A stretch of 64,000 nucleotides of DNA, taken from NCBI GenBank assembly GCA_028554645.1, contig JAQOOI010000074.1, positions 744,001 through 808,000 on the forward strand, read 5' to 3'. This DNA comes from Omphalotus guepiniiformis (Eukaryota > Basidiomycota > Agaricomycetes > Agaricales > Omphalotaceae). Of the stretch, positions 45,401-60,498 are shown piece after piece (within the stretch, counting starts at the first letter, position 1; every line of letters starts with the position of its first letter). Below the pieces are notes generated by a model that had not been told where the DNA came from, searched no databases, and was given only the letters and a program-made list of their open reading frames with translations. Position numbers and translations under genes: made by a program.

Positions 45401-48107
45401 CTGATTCGGTTCCTGATGTTCTCCCCGAAATTCTGCTATTGGCTGGTGACCCCGCTCTTGAAGCCCCTTCCATACTTGCCAATGGTCTCTGGATCAAATA
45501 TCGAATGTCTATGGATTGGGGGTGGAAGGTTTGGGACAACACAATTGCAAGCCTACGTCAAATTCCTGCCATGAGTTCAGAAACCATGGATCGGCGAAGG
45601 TGTGCTTTGCGCTATGGTATCTTTCTGTATCATGTCAATCGTCACCTTGCTACCGGTCTTGATAAACAAGTGCAACAGTGGTTTTTGGGCCCAGGCAAGA
45701 ATGAAGTTGCCGCGTTAACTGCCGACGTTTGGGATATCGTGAATGCTGTTCTTCTCTACCTTGTGGTCCAAGGTGCTCTTACGTCCACTACCATTTTGGA
45801 GGGTTTGGTTTACCCTGCGTGGTTTCTTGTGTCTTCTGCTTCCAATCAACAGCAGGCACAATCGTCTCAAGTATATCTCCACGCTGCTAACGGCCTGTGC
45901 CGACAGTTACTTTTGAAGGTCGAATGCAATACGGATATGGTCCCTCCGACAAACGTATTAGATGTTCATTGTATTCGAACTCGGCGGCATGATGTATATC
46001 GTGAACCTCACTTTCCACTGCTAATCACCAATATCCCGGTCCTCGTTTCACTAGAAAACAATCCACACGTCGCAGAACACTCTCGTCTGGAGGCCAGAGA
46101 TATGCGTCAACAGTTGTGCGAAGACGAACTGTTCAGACAAGGAGTCTATCACAATCTCGACGCAGTCCGCGTAGCTTTCGAGCGTTCAATGCAGATAGCT
46201 GAAGGGAATGAAAATGATCTCTGTCAGCCTACCGTGGCTGCACTCAGCATGATTTTGGGCGAAGCTCCGGAAGGTTTGTTGTCGCATATGGCCTGGAATA
46301 AAATTGCTAATGAAATTTTTTCCAGAACTCGAGCTGTCAAAGTGGCCCGACTCAGCGTCACTATTGAGCCCGTGGAAAATCTCTGCTACAGCTATCCAGC
46401 TGCAATTCGTGCTTCGACAAATGGGACGTAATGTTGCATTGGGAACGAAAGGAACGACCGACGCCGAACTGGATCATTTGACGTCGATGATTTTCCACAA
46501 TACTCTGTCTTCCGAGGAAGCTAATTTTGTCGCTCAAATGACGAAAGGCGTTGGTAGTGAAATCGCTGGAAAGTTCATTTCAAGAGCTGTCATACTTGAT
46601 GTTTGCTGATCTGAGTTTGTAGTTCATTAACAATGGCCTCAAACATGTTGCAGAAATCATCCGTGACATAGATTTCGCCTCCAGCTCATTGGCCGCAAGC
46701 TTGAGAAGGGCGGGAGAGCTTCTCCGTGTCTTGATTTACGTCGTTGAGCCATTACGAGAAGAGTCTTCTGACCTGCCCTCGCTCCGCTCTGACATACAGA
46801 GTCTTTTCTTCGAGGCTCTATCGGCCAAGTTCGCAATGATCGTGGAGCTTCGAAAGACAGATAGCGCGTTGTGCAGCACGTCACAGCTCACGCAAGCCTC
46901 CATGCTCTTTGCAAGGTTCCTCCAATTCAATCTTGCATTTCAAGGAGTATGGACCGATAAAGCAAAGGCAGCGAGTGAGAGGTTACCCGTTGATGTTTTC
47001 GCCCTCGTCCAAGTACGTTATTAGAACTCCCATGCAACTCGAGTGTGTACTGATTGAGGTCATTATAGTCCCATGCCACTGGAAATAGTGCTGATCTTGT
47101 CGCATACCCGTTATTACTTGATACCCTATACTACCTCATAGACGGTGAGATAGTTCTTGGCCCTCTCATCGGTAATACTGATTCGCTTCTTAGAAATTCC
47201 AACTGAGTCCAAGATGGGATTTTTCGACCCATTCCGTTTCTACCCTGACATCCCACTTTCTTCCCTTTCGTCCAACATTCCGCAAGAGTATCGTGTCCAA
47301 CTTCAGTCTATCCTTTCCGAAGTACCCAATATCACCCCTGTGACTGACCTTGAAAACGCTCACAAAGACGCGGGTGGAAACTGGGTGGTTGACTCTGTCG
47401 TTCTGTACCGACCATGGGAATGGACGGAGAATCTTGGGGAACCGGCGGCAGTAGAGGAAGAATGCTCGTCAGACGGAAAACAGTATCTGAAAGGGAAGGA
47501 GCCAGTGAAGAACACGGGCTCCCTTCCCCTACAACTGTTCGGTGCCAGAGCGACTGGTGAGAGCATCTTTCCATTCGCTTCACAGAACAAAGACGCAAGA
47601 CTCGAAAATAACCTCCGGTCTTTGGAGGACGGATTGTCTGTTGAGAGCGTGTTTCAACGTGACTGGCGAGAGACTCGGGTGAATCTCAGCGCTGAGAGCT
47701 TGCTTGGACCTCACCATGGGAAAGGAAGGTCTGAACATGATCATGACATGGTTTTCGGCCCATCGGCACCCGGAGGCCTTGAGAGAGGTGAAAGGCGAGG
47801 AACTCCCAGAGCATCACCCGTCTCTACTTCAGGGTATTCTCGCTCTTCTGGAATGTCTATACGCCACCAAAGCCCGGGACATTCTGCGTTCAATCGGCTG
47901 TCCAATTCTGCAGCGAGCGAGATCATAGACGTGGACAGTCTTCCGAATATGGCTACTTCAAGAACAGGACGCCCTGGTAAACGAAAGACCTCTACGGACA
48001 GTGACGATGAGATCATAATCGTCGATGGCCCAGCTCCTGTTGCTAAAACAACAAAGAAATCGAAAGCAGGGAGGACTGCTGCCAAGAAGACTACAAAAAA
48101 GCGTTGA
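42482..48107 (+). CDS. MED12: Mediator complex subunit 12 (kinase module)
   Basis: A large multi-exon gene. Exon 1 is 42482-42575, then intron to GYPNFHPPRPGQDED. The MED12/Srb8 domain follows: RVTLNDAKRQAWFDDLANP, HKLGKNVPHGAKG, NVAIPRAVWFLRVFGGNET, and TQYSVEWTNVV. The body is a long helical protein, and the C-terminus is Lys-rich (KKSKAGRTAAKKTTKKR). MED12 links cyclin C-CDK8 to Mediator and activates the kinase. The tail carries two hydrophobic-acidic motifs, SEIIDVDSLP and DDEIIIVDGP (near 47915-48040), that resemble SUMO-interaction motifs. Its neighbours include MED14, 4.5 kb away, and a RING protein with similar motifs. Not every internal exon border was resolved. Confidence 0.9.
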
Positions 48108-48348
48108 TCCTCTTATCCCCTTTGTATCCCGACAGGCTTCGGTTTGAGCTGTTAGATTGTTTCTGTTTTCGAGCTACTTATGCTTCTCTTGCTGTCAATG
48201 TGTGTTCTGTTGTGTATGTATGTAAGACTAGTGTATAATAGAAACGGTAAATTCATAATAATTCATAAGATACGAAACTCGTTTACAGGAGAAAAGGAGA
48301 TATAAAGAGAGAATCTTTAGCTGCTCATGGTGAAATACATCACGTCGA

Positions 48349-49352
48349 TCATATTCGTGCACGAGGAAAAAAGCCGTCCCATTTATGATCATTTCCGACC
48401 ACTTTCTTCTTTCCCTGCCGTATAAGCTTCGGCCGAGGACTGTTCTCTCCCTGAACAGCCGCGACAGCCCGAACTACAGCCTTGAGAGCAAAATTCTCAA
48501 CAGGAGGATTCCGCACTCGTTCGCGGCAAGTAGGGCAGGTATACTGTGGAGAGGGTGTTCCACCAAACTGCTGAAGTAGGTTGGGGGCCATATGAGGATT
48601 GAACTGGGCAAATGGGACAAGGTTGTTGACATATAGGGGTAACTGGTTACCCTGGTTGACGTTATAGTTCGGATGAACAGTCATGTGCTGCATTAGTGTC
48701 GTAGAGAACCAATCCTTCAAACACTCTTCACAAAATGAGTGCCCGCATTCAGGAAGGCTGAAGGCAAAATTCAGATCAGTATTGACTCAAGTTCGGAGAT
48801 ATAGTAGTGACATACATGTATGGAGTCCACATCTTGAGTGTACAAATTTCACAGGTAACGTTGTCTTCGAGCTCCGATATTGGCTTCGAGTTGCAGTCAG
48901 TACTAGCGTGGACCGAGGACGCAAGACAACGACGTACCACCGTATTCTTTGAACTTGTAGCGGCTGATGACGCGGCTCGGAGTTGTGTAATATCTTTCTG
49001 ATATACTTTAAGCTCTTCTTTTGTTTTCTTTTCTTGTCGCCGGAAGTTGTCGTTTTCCTGTAGTAAGCAAGATGAAGGACACAGAAGAAAGGACACGAAA
49101 CAACCAAAAACCCACTTGTTTCAACTTCTTCACTTGTCTCTCCAACTCTGCCATAGAGCTCTTGCGCTTTGCAGGCACTGAGCTATCCTCGTCATCATCA
49201 TCGTCGGAAATTTCTATAATCTCTGAGCATATGACGGGTGGTTTTGACGCGGTGCCTTTAGTCCTGGTGTGTTTGCCGCCGTTCTTGTCCGATGCTGATG
49301 ACTTTGTGAGATCTACGATAGATTCGTTGCGTTTAGCGCGAGTTACTGGCAT
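48349..49352 (-). CDS. RING E3 ligase with SUMO-interaction-like motifs
   Basis: Exons 49352-49116, 49057-48816 and 48757-48349 give about 295 residues. The N-terminus has SIVDLTKS and SEIIEISDDDDDED, both of the hydrophobic-acidic type that binds SUMO. A coiled coil follows (ELERQVKKLKQENDNF onward). The C-terminal RING has CEICTLKM, CGHSFCEECL and CPTCRERV, but about 60 residues separate the central cysteines from the last pair, more than in a standard RING. Proteins with these two parts are often SUMO-targeted ubiquitin ligases; here that is inference. It converges with MED12. Confidence 0.82.
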
Positions 49353-51042
49353 CGCGAGATAATTCTAGCAGTTGTGCTTGGAAGAGTTTAAGAAGTGGAT
49401 TCAAGGCAGCAATCGAGTCGAACAAACGACACAGCCACAACGCGTGACGAAATATTAGCTAACTTAATCTGTGTGGCTGTGTGGCTTGAAAGCTAATTTT
49501 CACAAATAGCTGGCAATCACTTATCACTGAATCAATAGCGACTCCGTGCTTCTGCAGGTCTTCTTTTGTTCTGCTTTCTCTTCTCGGGAACCGGCCTTGC
49601 TAATATCTTTCTTGGGCCGGTCTCGGGAATGGCTCGCTGTGAACTTGCATCCTCATGTTTGCAATGTTTACAAATGAAGTTGGGTGTAAGGCCGCGATTG
49701 AGGTACCGTGCAAATCAAAATTCACACTACTTAACCCTATGAGCTAGCAAAGACTTCTTTGGACCTGGCCCATGGCTCCTCAGATTTAAGGTATAGCAAA
49801 GAGCTCAAGGTTCAAATTCAGGGATTGTCCTCGGCGTCTTGACAATTGTTCAAGAGCCTGAAGTTGATGTATCTGCGTGTGAAGGTAGTCTCCGAAAATT
49901 GAAGTATGAACATCATGGTTCTACATCACGAGTCAGGGGCAGGAAGAAGAACTGCTGCATTTCTCTTCCGGGTCCGCTTTCTTCTCAAGAAATCATCCAA
50001 ATCAGTACACGATACCAAGGAATCGGTGAGACCAATTCTTTGGAGCCTGGAGGTTGACAGACCAAAAAATACCGACCAGGGACACCCGCTTTTTGCGCTG
50101 TATGTCCTGCCTCGAACACATGTTGGAATGATATCTGATCAAAACTTCCTCACAGCTATACGATATGGACCAACGGGAGCATGCTGATTTCGTATCGAGG
50201 CACTGAAACTGGTTATAGCCGGTGTGATCGAGGGAGATTCCGTCTGGTTTCAGTTTGCATCATTTCGGGAGCGTCCAAGTAGCGGAAAGCTCAAATGGTG
50301 ACAGACATACAACTGCTTGCTTTTGATTCGACTCCTCTGGGATGGTATCAACATCCTTGCTCGGGTTCGGTATGATCCTGCGGGTACCAAATATTCAGAG
50401 CCATTTACAAGCTTAGGCGAACTTTCAAATGTCCCCATCGGAGCTCATCCGTTTTGTCCATTTTGTCCCCCACAACATAGACGTCTTCTCTGGTTGCTCC
50501 ACAGCTCTCCCAGGAAGTTAGCGTTGGGCATTTGCTTAGAAGTGTTCCTTTCGCAAGGTGGGTCTCAATAAACGTAGCAATCTCAGGTTCATCTTTTCCT
50601 CCTGCAAAACAGAGTCTGAAGCACACAATGTAACATTGGATCCACGCATTCGGTTCTGTCGGATTCGCATTTTGACAGTCGCATGGACTGGCGTGCCCAC
50701 GGCTTTCATATTCATGGTTTGTATTCTGGTGATCGTGGAAGTTCAATATTACTCAACGTGCTCCATCCGTCAGCTTGGACCGATTTGTTATGTCTTTTCT
50801 GCAGATTGTGCGAAAATGACAGGGTTTCAACCATTCAATGTTCCCAGCCCCGGTTTATTGGATCCCGAGCGCGAACTATCTTTCATCGACAAGTCGTACT
50901 CTCAGCGGCGATAATGTCTTCTCATCTGCAGCGCGTCTGGCTCTGGTAAACCTATAAAAGCCAGTGAGGTTTCGCGTTTTGAACTACAAGCCTGAGTTAT
51001 CAGCTTAACTGCCTCGACTCCCAGCTCAACCCAAGGATTAAA
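49353..51042. other. Intergenic, no gene supported; MnP promoter at the right end
   Basis: About 1.7 kb. Overlapping short frames on both strands (the longest 118 residues, near 50558-50914) have no motif and no convincing introns. A decayed gene is possible but unproven. The last 100 bp hold the TATA box of the peroxidase gene. Confidence 0.45.
50948..50960 (+). promoter_or_regulatory. TATA box of the long-type MnP gene
   Basis: AAACCTATAAAAG lies about 90 bp upstream of the ATG at 51043. The same AAACCTATAAAA stands before the second peroxidase gene on the other strand. Confidence 0.65.
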
Positions 51043-52704
51043 ATGGCCTTCTCGACTCTCTTCGTCACTTTCGTTACTCTCGCCGCGTCTGCAGTACGCG
51101 CTGCTCCTGCCACCCAGGAGGCTCGCTGCTCCGATGGAACCCTCGTCAGCCATGCTACGTGCTGCGATTTCATCCCGGTGCGATATGAATCTCTTTGAAC
51201 TGCTTAGGATGAAGCTTGATGGTTGCGATTGTGTACAGCTCGCTCAAGATCTGACGGAGAATCTCTTCGAGAACTCCTGCGGTGAAACCGCCCATGAAGT
51301 CCTACGTCTGAGTTTCCGTAAGTCGTTTTGCTCCGTATTTCTTCTTCGTGAACATCACATAACCTTGTCTTTCTTTCAGATGACGCTATTGCGTTCTCTC
51401 AATCCCAGGGACGTGCAGCGTAAGTATTTCGCTTCGACGCGCGCAATGAAGATACTTACTGTGCACTGCAATTTAGTGGTGGAGGTGCCGACGGTTCAAT
51501 GCTCATCTTCCCGGATGTTGAGCCCAACTTCGCCGCCAACAACGGTATTTCCGACAGTGTCAATGACCTCGCACCGTTCCTCGCATCTGGAAAATTCCCG
51601 ACCATCACCGCCGGTGACATGATCCAGTTTGGTGCAGCTGTTGCTGTCGGTCTTTGCCCTGTTAGTAGCGCCATCGACTGGGACCATGTATATAGTGGGC
51701 TAAATTTGTTTTACAGGGAGCACCCCAGCTTGAATTCCTTGCTGGTCGACCCAACGCCACTGCTCCTGCTGTTGACGGTTTGATCCCCGAGCCTCAAGAC
51801 TCCGTTGATAAGATTCTCGCGAGGTTCAAAGATGCGGCTAACTTGGACATCGAGGACATTGTGTCTTTGCTTTCTTCGCACACCGTTGCCCGTGCTGACC
51901 ATGTTGACCCGACTCTCGACGCCGCACCTTTCGACTCGGTTAGTTCATGTTTCATTGCCCACAAAGGTTGACGTTTGTCACTGAACTGCATATCCATATA
52001 GACTCCCTTCACTTTCGATACTCAATTCTTCTTGGAGACTCTCCTTGTCGGTACCGGCTTCCCTGGACTCTCCAGTATGTGTCACGCTTGTATATGTGAT
52101 TGTACATCGTGTTGATTTCAGAACCTGATAGACAACACCGGCGAGGTTGCTTCTCCTCTTCCCCTCACCTCCAACGACGAAGTCGGCGAGCTCCGTCTGC
52201 AATCCGACTTTGCTTTAGCCCGTGACGCTCGATCTGCGTGTTTCTGGCAAGAAATGATCAGTAAGTCACACTGTAAACCTTTCTGTTTTTACCTGCTAAT
52301 TGATTTATGCGCAGACGAGCAAGAGCTCATGGCTTCTCGCTTCAAGGCTGCCATGGCCAAGATGGCTATCATCGGCCACAGTCGCTCTAACTTAATTGAC
52401 TGCTCTGCAGTTGTACCCAAGCCTGTTACTACCCCCGTTCAACCCGCTTCGTGAGCCCTTTGAGTCACAGATATCTGTCTGAAGATATCTAATTGTTCTT
52501 GTTCTAGCTTCCCGGCTACTAAGACGATCAAGGATGTCCAGAAAGCTTGCGCGTTCATTCCATTCCCCAGCCTCACTTCTGACGGTAAGTGCACTGATGC
52601 CAGAACTACCCTGATTGGAACTTACAATTGATTATGTCCCAGGCGGTGCGCAGGAGACTCTCATTCCTCACTGCCCCGAGAACGAGGCCGACTGTGAATC
52701 CTAA
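51043..52704 (+). CDS. Manganese peroxidase, long type
   Basis: Ten exons (51043-51177, 51239-51317, 51380-51419, 51477-51660, 51717-51938, 52002-52074, 52132-52260, 52315-52450, 52508-52584, 52643-52704) give 378 residues. A signal peptide ends near AAPATQEA. The distal Arg and His are in LRLSFHDAIAFS and the proximal His in SSHTVARAD. The Mn(II) site is complete: both Glu of CGETAHE and the Asp of ARADHVD. No Trp stands at the versatile-peroxidase position (SLLSSH). The C-terminal extension with extra cysteines ([11 protein letters not shown]) fits the long MnP group. The enzyme oxidises Mn2+ to Mn3+ for lignin attack outside the cell. The sixth intron must end at GATAG (52131); using the earlier CAG would shift the frame. 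Confidence 0.95.
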
Positions 52705-53461
52705 GGAAGATGGCTTTTTTCTTGCTTCTACTATGTTCCTGGTGTATTCGTGTATCCATATTTAGAAACTTGGGTCTGAAATAAAAAAAGGTTTTGAGCA
52801 TACACTTCACTTGTGCCCGCATCTTAAGCACGCTAATTTGTGCCTTGAAGATGACAGCCTGCTTTTCCTTAGAAGTTGATTGTAGCAAACCCAGAAGCGT
52901 TGTCGCATGTGCTAACCATTCCTCGAGAACACGAGCGGCGATTACAAATTCTACAGAAACAAATCGGTATCCCCCGCGGCCCAGCAACACATGGCGTATT
53001 TACGCACCGGTATTCATGCATATTTTTTGTGATTTTTGATGCGTTCGAACTTTGCTGAATTCGCATGGATGCACTTGAGGCATTCTGTACCCGTCCTTCC
53101 CACCAATCAAGTACTTCATATAAGATCTGGGTTGAGTGAACCTGGTGACTCGAGCAGTGCACCAAAACCAAGGATTGGTCTCAGTGATTTGAAGCCAGCA
53201 GAGCGGTACGGGAAGCTTCCAGATCCCAGCATCTCAGGAGAATGAAAAGCTTGTAGCGACAGATATGTCATTTCCAGCTTGACGTAAAGTAGTGTCCTCC
53301 TATCCTGAGTATACGTGTTTGCGTCAAGGCTCAGAAAAAAAGGAAGAGGGAAACAGCGTTTCTCGACGTGACAAGGTGACGTTACGGTACGCACGTGATG
53401 TGACCTATCGTGTCGTTCGCACCAGAATTTCATTTTTAATATTCTTGCTTTCCACCACCAA
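52705..53461. other. Intergenic between MnP and primase
   Basis: No supported gene. It contains the MnP 3' end (AATAAA near 52781) and the primase promoter. Short frames here have no motif. Confidence 0.45.
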
Positions 53462-54975
53462 ATGGCAGTCTCAACAAAAATTGACGTAGACCCTAAATCA
53501 GAAGAGGTTCTACTCACATTTTATCGCAGACTGTATCCTTTCAAGTCTTTGTACACCTGGTTAAACCACGAAACAACACCGCAACGTCTTTTTACACATC
53601 GCGAATTCACCTATACTCTTCAGGGTGATGTATATCTGCGATACAACTCATACGGTACTGTGGAAGACCTGAAGAAAGATATCTGCTCGAAAGTTCCTTT
53701 ACGTTTTGAGATTGGACCGGTCTACTCTGCTAAAGTGCGTTTCGAACATTGTTCCACGTTCGTGCGTTTGCTGACTAGGCTATTGTTAGCCTCGTGATAG
53801 GAAGACTGTGCGCGCTGGAAAATTCAAAGCAGACCAGCGCGAGCTGGTATTCGATGTTGATTTGACCGACTACGATCCTGTCCGTACTTGTTGCTCCGGC
53901 GCCGCTATTTGTCGGCGGTGCTGGCCTTTCATCGTTGCCGCTGTTCAGGTGTTGGACAACGCTCTCCGAGATCAGTTTGGCTATCAGCATTTACTCTGGG
54001 TTTACTCTGGTCGTCGTGGTATTCATCTGTGGATATCAGACAAAGAAGCTATGGAACTTACGGACGATCAGCGTAAGGCGATGGTGAATTGGTTGACTGT
54101 CGTCCTAGGCGGAAAGGAGCCCGGGAAGAAAGTAAATGCACGAGTGGGCTCGAAACCTTTGCCGCCTCCAATAAAGTATGCTCCGTGTCGTTGCTTCGTC
54201 GGTTCGTCGAATCTTATCAGTGCTCAGGGCGGCATTAGAAGATCTTGCAAGAATCTTCACTTCTCTCATTCTTGAGGATCAGGATTGTTTCGCCTCCCCG
54301 GAAGGTTCTGAAACACTTCTCTCGTTGATACCAGACCCGAAAGTGGTGAAGAATCTCCGGGAAAAATGGGCAGAATACACAGATCGGTCTTCCTCCGAGA
54401 AATGGGATGATTTAAAAGATCAGGCGAGGAGCACCCCGAAAGGGTCGGCTGAACGGGTAGGCCTTCTTCCCATCTTTGCCGTTATATTTCTCACTTTCGT
54501 ACCAGTTACGGCTCAGCAATGCTATGGAAGATATCATTCTACAGTACACATATCCGCGGCTTGACGCTGAAGTGTCTAAACACCGGAATCATTTGCTTAA
54601 AGCGCCGTTCTGTATTCACCCCTCTACCGGCCGGATTTGTGTTCCTGTGGACCCTTCTCGCATAGAAGAGTTTGACCCAGAGACAGTTCCTACTATTGGC
54701 CAGCTTCTTATGGAGCTGGATGAAGCAGGTGCTAGTCACGGTGGTGGGGAGCATCACAGTGGTGCGAATGTTTATCATCTAAAGAATACCTCCTGCTTAG
54801 CAAGATCTTTGACAGACTGGGAAAAGACATCCCTGAAACCATACGTAGACATATTTGATGAGCATGTCAAGAGACTGACCGCGGAGGTCAGGAAGGCCAA
54901 ACAAGAGATGGGTAGGATCTATGACCTTACACTGCTTTCTTCAACCTAACGCTTTTTTTAGATACCTCGTGGTGA
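53462..54975 (+). CDS. PRI1: DNA primase small (catalytic) subunit
   Basis: Exon 1 (53462-53734) opens with a TFYRRLYPFKSLYTWL block, and exon 2 (53790-54175) holds the catalytic FDVDLTDYD (Asp-X-Asp), the zinc motif CCSGAAICRRCW, and SGRRGIHLWISD. Later exons carry YTYPRLDAEVSKHRNHLLK, FCIHPSTGRICVPVDP and EEFDPETVPT. This subunit makes RNA primers in the primase-polymerase alpha complex. Exon 3 starts at 54228. Its junction with exon 4 is uncertain: the best frame uses a weak donor near 54447 and the acceptor near 54515. A last intron at about 54911-54961 gives the end MDTSW; without it the protein would end DLTLLSST. Confidence 0.9.
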
Positions 54976-55464
54976 TTTCAAAATGCTGCACAGAATCATC
55001 ATTCGAGCTTTGTTTGTATAATACTACGTATTCTGCGGCTCGGAGGACTGCCATTATGATTGCTCTCTTAGTTCATGTTGTATGATTTAGCGTGTATAAT
55101 TATTTGGACAGAAGTGTCCACATTGCTTTCCTTTCTGGCGGAGCAGGCTGGATAATGGTACATATCATGATTAAGACAGAGAGCCAGTTTGGTGAATATT
55201 GTAATTCGATAACAGGAGGTGTCCCGACACTGATCAAAGAACATAGTGCTTCGCCGATTACGACCAGATCTCAGTAAGAAGCAGAAAGAATTGCATTGTA
55301 TGTCAATCAGGATAACCATATTGTCGAGACAACCACTATTTAGAATCAATCAAGACCACTACTCATCTGGCATATATCATGATTGGTCCAGCAGTGAAGT
55401 TACGATGGAGGACTATTTTTACAAACTTGTCAAGACCGTAGAGCGATGGTTAACAAAGTGTCAC
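54976..55464. other. Intergenic, no gene supported
   Basis: About 490 bp between the primase stop and the convergent peroxidase stop. Short frames only; probably the two 3' ends. Confidence 0.4.
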
Positions 55465-57331
<1,867 letters not shown>

Positions 57332-57379
57332 TTCGAACGTAAGAGAGAGCTGTTGGCTGAAGATTCGGGCAGCTGCCAT

Positions 57380-57395
57380 CCCATTTTATAGGTTT
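57380..57395 (-). promoter_or_regulatory. TATA box of the short-type MnP gene
   Basis: The minus strand reads AAACCTATAAAATGG, with TATAAAAT about 52 bp upstream of the ATG at 57331. The first 12 bases are the same as at the long-type MnP promoter. Confidence 0.6.
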
Positions 57396-60300
57396 CATCT
57401 GAGGTTACCTTGCCTATTCCTAGTTGTGCTGCGTACCACCTTGCACGCGCCAAGCAAGACGCGTCTACCAATCTCGAGGCCAATCGCGTTTCACGAATTC
57501 GAATTCACCCCCAACAGGGAATAGAGTGTATAGGTGTGAACAACTCAAAGCTAAATCTTGGAGAAGATAGAGCCTTTTTCATAAACCTGAATGCCAAATC
57601 AAGGAGGATGGTGTAGATAGAACTACCCCAGGCTTTGTTCGTCGACCCCCGCCAAGAAAGAGAACATCGGCACTTATTCTTCAGGAACAGAAATCGAACG
57701 TTGGCCTCAACAAGTCCTGATAAGACCTGACGTATTTTAAGAACAATTCGTCTCAAAATTGTGCCCATTGTTTTCCGCCCGAGAAAAAGTTTGAAGGCGA
57801 TGGAGCCTTACGAGGCGACCCAATCGTGATGAATTGAAGATCAACGAACCCCCTATACATATTGGCGGACCCGTACCAGTACCAGAAAGCCAGACAAAAC
57901 GTTGTCTCGGTCGATGGGAACGACCAACGGCACGCCTCCCACCCGTTTGCTGCCGTACCCACTCTTCACTGAAAGTCTAACTGTATCAAAGCAATTTCAC
58001 GCACTCGTGTAAATTTTCCGCTGGCTTGGCATCCGGGGAACTTTGAAAGCGAAAAGTACAAATCCCAGAAAATCGGAACCGGATGATGCATTTGCTGGAA
58101 CCGCCGTCGCGTCTTGTTCTGGTCATAATGGGTGCCTAGTTCGACTTCGAGTCGTTGACACGGTTTTTGACAATGAATGGAGTTTGACCCTGGATTCCCT
58201 CAGAACCGGATTCTTGCGTGCTAAACAGGTTCGAGAACTCCTGCAGGAGTATGTGCATGAGTAGAGCTCGATATGATAACGTAAGCGTTGTAATGAGTTG
58301 CTGCTCATCAATGTCATGCGGCAGCTTGAATTCCATGCTGATTCCATGTCTTTGTAGTATTATATACTCTGTCATTCCTATCTACAGTAATATGAAGCCT
58401 ATGATTTGGAATTCATATGAAATGAAATGAAAACTCGCCATTAATGGAGGCAAGACGGGTATCAATTACCACAAGCACCAAATTTTCATACTTAGAATAT
58501 GGAAACTAGCAGGATATAGGAGTGAAGAAAGGTCGAGGAATGAGCTAACAGAAGCGAGACAAGACCAACCTGCTTGTTCGCTCGAAATATTTCTGGGGGA
58601 GCAAAGACATCAGGTGGGGACCGGCGCCTTGAAGAGGCTGGATAGAAGGGGTGACTTCAAGGGCAATGAGCACAATCCTTCTGATCCTGTCAAGAGACTG
58701 CCAATGAAGCTACGGGAGCCTTAATATCGTACTGTATCTGTGAAAGGATGAGTGCCAATAATTGATTTATTCCCAAGCGGCGAACGACCCCTCAATTTCT
58801 ATCAGATAGAGAATGTGAGCGTTTAGCCAATTCAATTTGTTTTGTTCTGAATAGAACCACCCGTTGAAACACGTCTCACACCTCTCCCGAAGTCTGCCTG
58901 AGAAGAAGGTGAGTAGGCCTCTTGTTCAGGTTTCCCGAGTCTCCGTCCGCTACTTTCAAATTGAAAGAGTAGCCACCATACCATGCAGGTTACACTTCTC
59001 ATGAAGTGCTTCACCAAGGCGGTGTTCCTCCGTGCGGCACCGAGTCAGTGAGGATCGCCATTGAAAGGCAGGATTAAAACCGAGGAGCGGTCTAACCAAT
59101 ATTTCCGATGAAAACAGAAAGGTCCACATGTTAATGATAACCACGAACGTTTCGCAAAGACTCCTTCAAGGCCTGCCTGATGTACTATCCATCGTGGATC
59201 CGCAGGTATCTGCAGCGAAGGAGGGGCTAGATTGAGATGAGGACACGGGGCTACGACTTTTCTTTTTGCCCGTTCACTGTGCCACGGATTCCTGACGAAA
59301 AGATACCAGTGTGACGGTGTGCGGACTCAACAAAAGACACGAATCCATAGACCCGAAATGCTGCAGAAAGAAATGAGTATTTGAGTCGAGGACCGGGACA
59401 TTTAAAGCTAGCGATACTTGTACGATGTTGAAATTTCTTCTAGTGGTAGCAGTCCGATGCTGAAGATGCCAGTCGACATTTCCGTTCTGTCACACGATCA
59501 TGCAGTACCTCAGGCTGTTCGATGGTTCAAAGAAACAAAACGATGCTTCATTTCTGTCATCGAAAGAGTGAGCTCGATGCAGCTTGACTGACGGCATGAA
59601 TGCCATGGTGCGTCGTGCTCGCATCTGCCTGCGTTGAACTTGATGCAACTGCTCCTGTCCAGAAATGAGCAAAGGACACCCAGAACTATTGATATATTAA
59701 AACTTCCCAGATTCGACACTGAATCAATTCATGGCATTCGCCATTGTTTTGGACCCATGAATTCTGGGAAATGTCCCCATAGACCCATGCAGTTCATTTC
59801 GTTCCAGACAACATGCCGGAACATTCCAAAACCATTCCAAACCCTGAACCATGAATGATGGGAAAGATGATGATTTTTCACCATACTGTGCACTCAAACT
59901 GATTTTTTCTTCTCTAGTTTATGGCCAATAAATGAGCTATTTGGGCCTGCAAGTCTACTGTGCCGACACTTAGCCGAAACTTACTGTAGCAGACCGCAAC
60001 TGAGATATCGATATCAGTTTCTGCACCTTCACCTCACAATCCGAACAATTCGTAGTTCCCCATAAGTAGAGTCTGAAAAGTTACCACGTCTGATTGTCCC
60101 CGAGGTCGATCTCAACCTTGAAAACGATAGCTAATGCACACCTGACAATTTATTCTCGCAGTCGTGGAAGCGCCCACTTTCACAGCGGCCACAAAAGTTT
60201 TCAATACAGTTGAGACACGCGTCCGAGGCATTGAGTGGCACCGACAGGCAGGTGAAACCTCCCAGAAGACTGGCTGCTGCATAGCAGCGGTTGAGTACTG

Positions 60301-60498
60301 AAATGGTATGAATATCTGAACATCATACACAAGAAGCCCGAGAAAGCAAAGTAACGCGATTAACAAGGACAACAATAACGATAAAGTGAATGGTAAATTA
60401 ATGATCAGCAAATGAAACGCGAACCGATTACCAGTTTTTATGTGTATGGAAAACAAATAAAATCCCCAGTTGGCTATGGCTACAGATCCTCCATGTAT
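57396..60498. other. Gene-poor stretch, no gene supported
   Basis: About 3 kb with only short open frames on both strands, none with a recognisable domain or a spliced continuation. The first part is the short-type MnP promoter. Bases 59740-59850 repeat short words (CCATTCC/CATTCCAAA, CCCATGAA/CCATGAA) that look like local degeneration rather than an ordered array. A decayed mobile element or non-coding transcript cannot be excluded. Confidence 0.45.

Noticed and set aside
50405..50914. Overlapping frames of 113 (minus) and 118 (plus) codons in the gap before the MnP gene
   Set aside because: No domain, no convincing splice continuation, and both strands open at once; not enough to call a gene.
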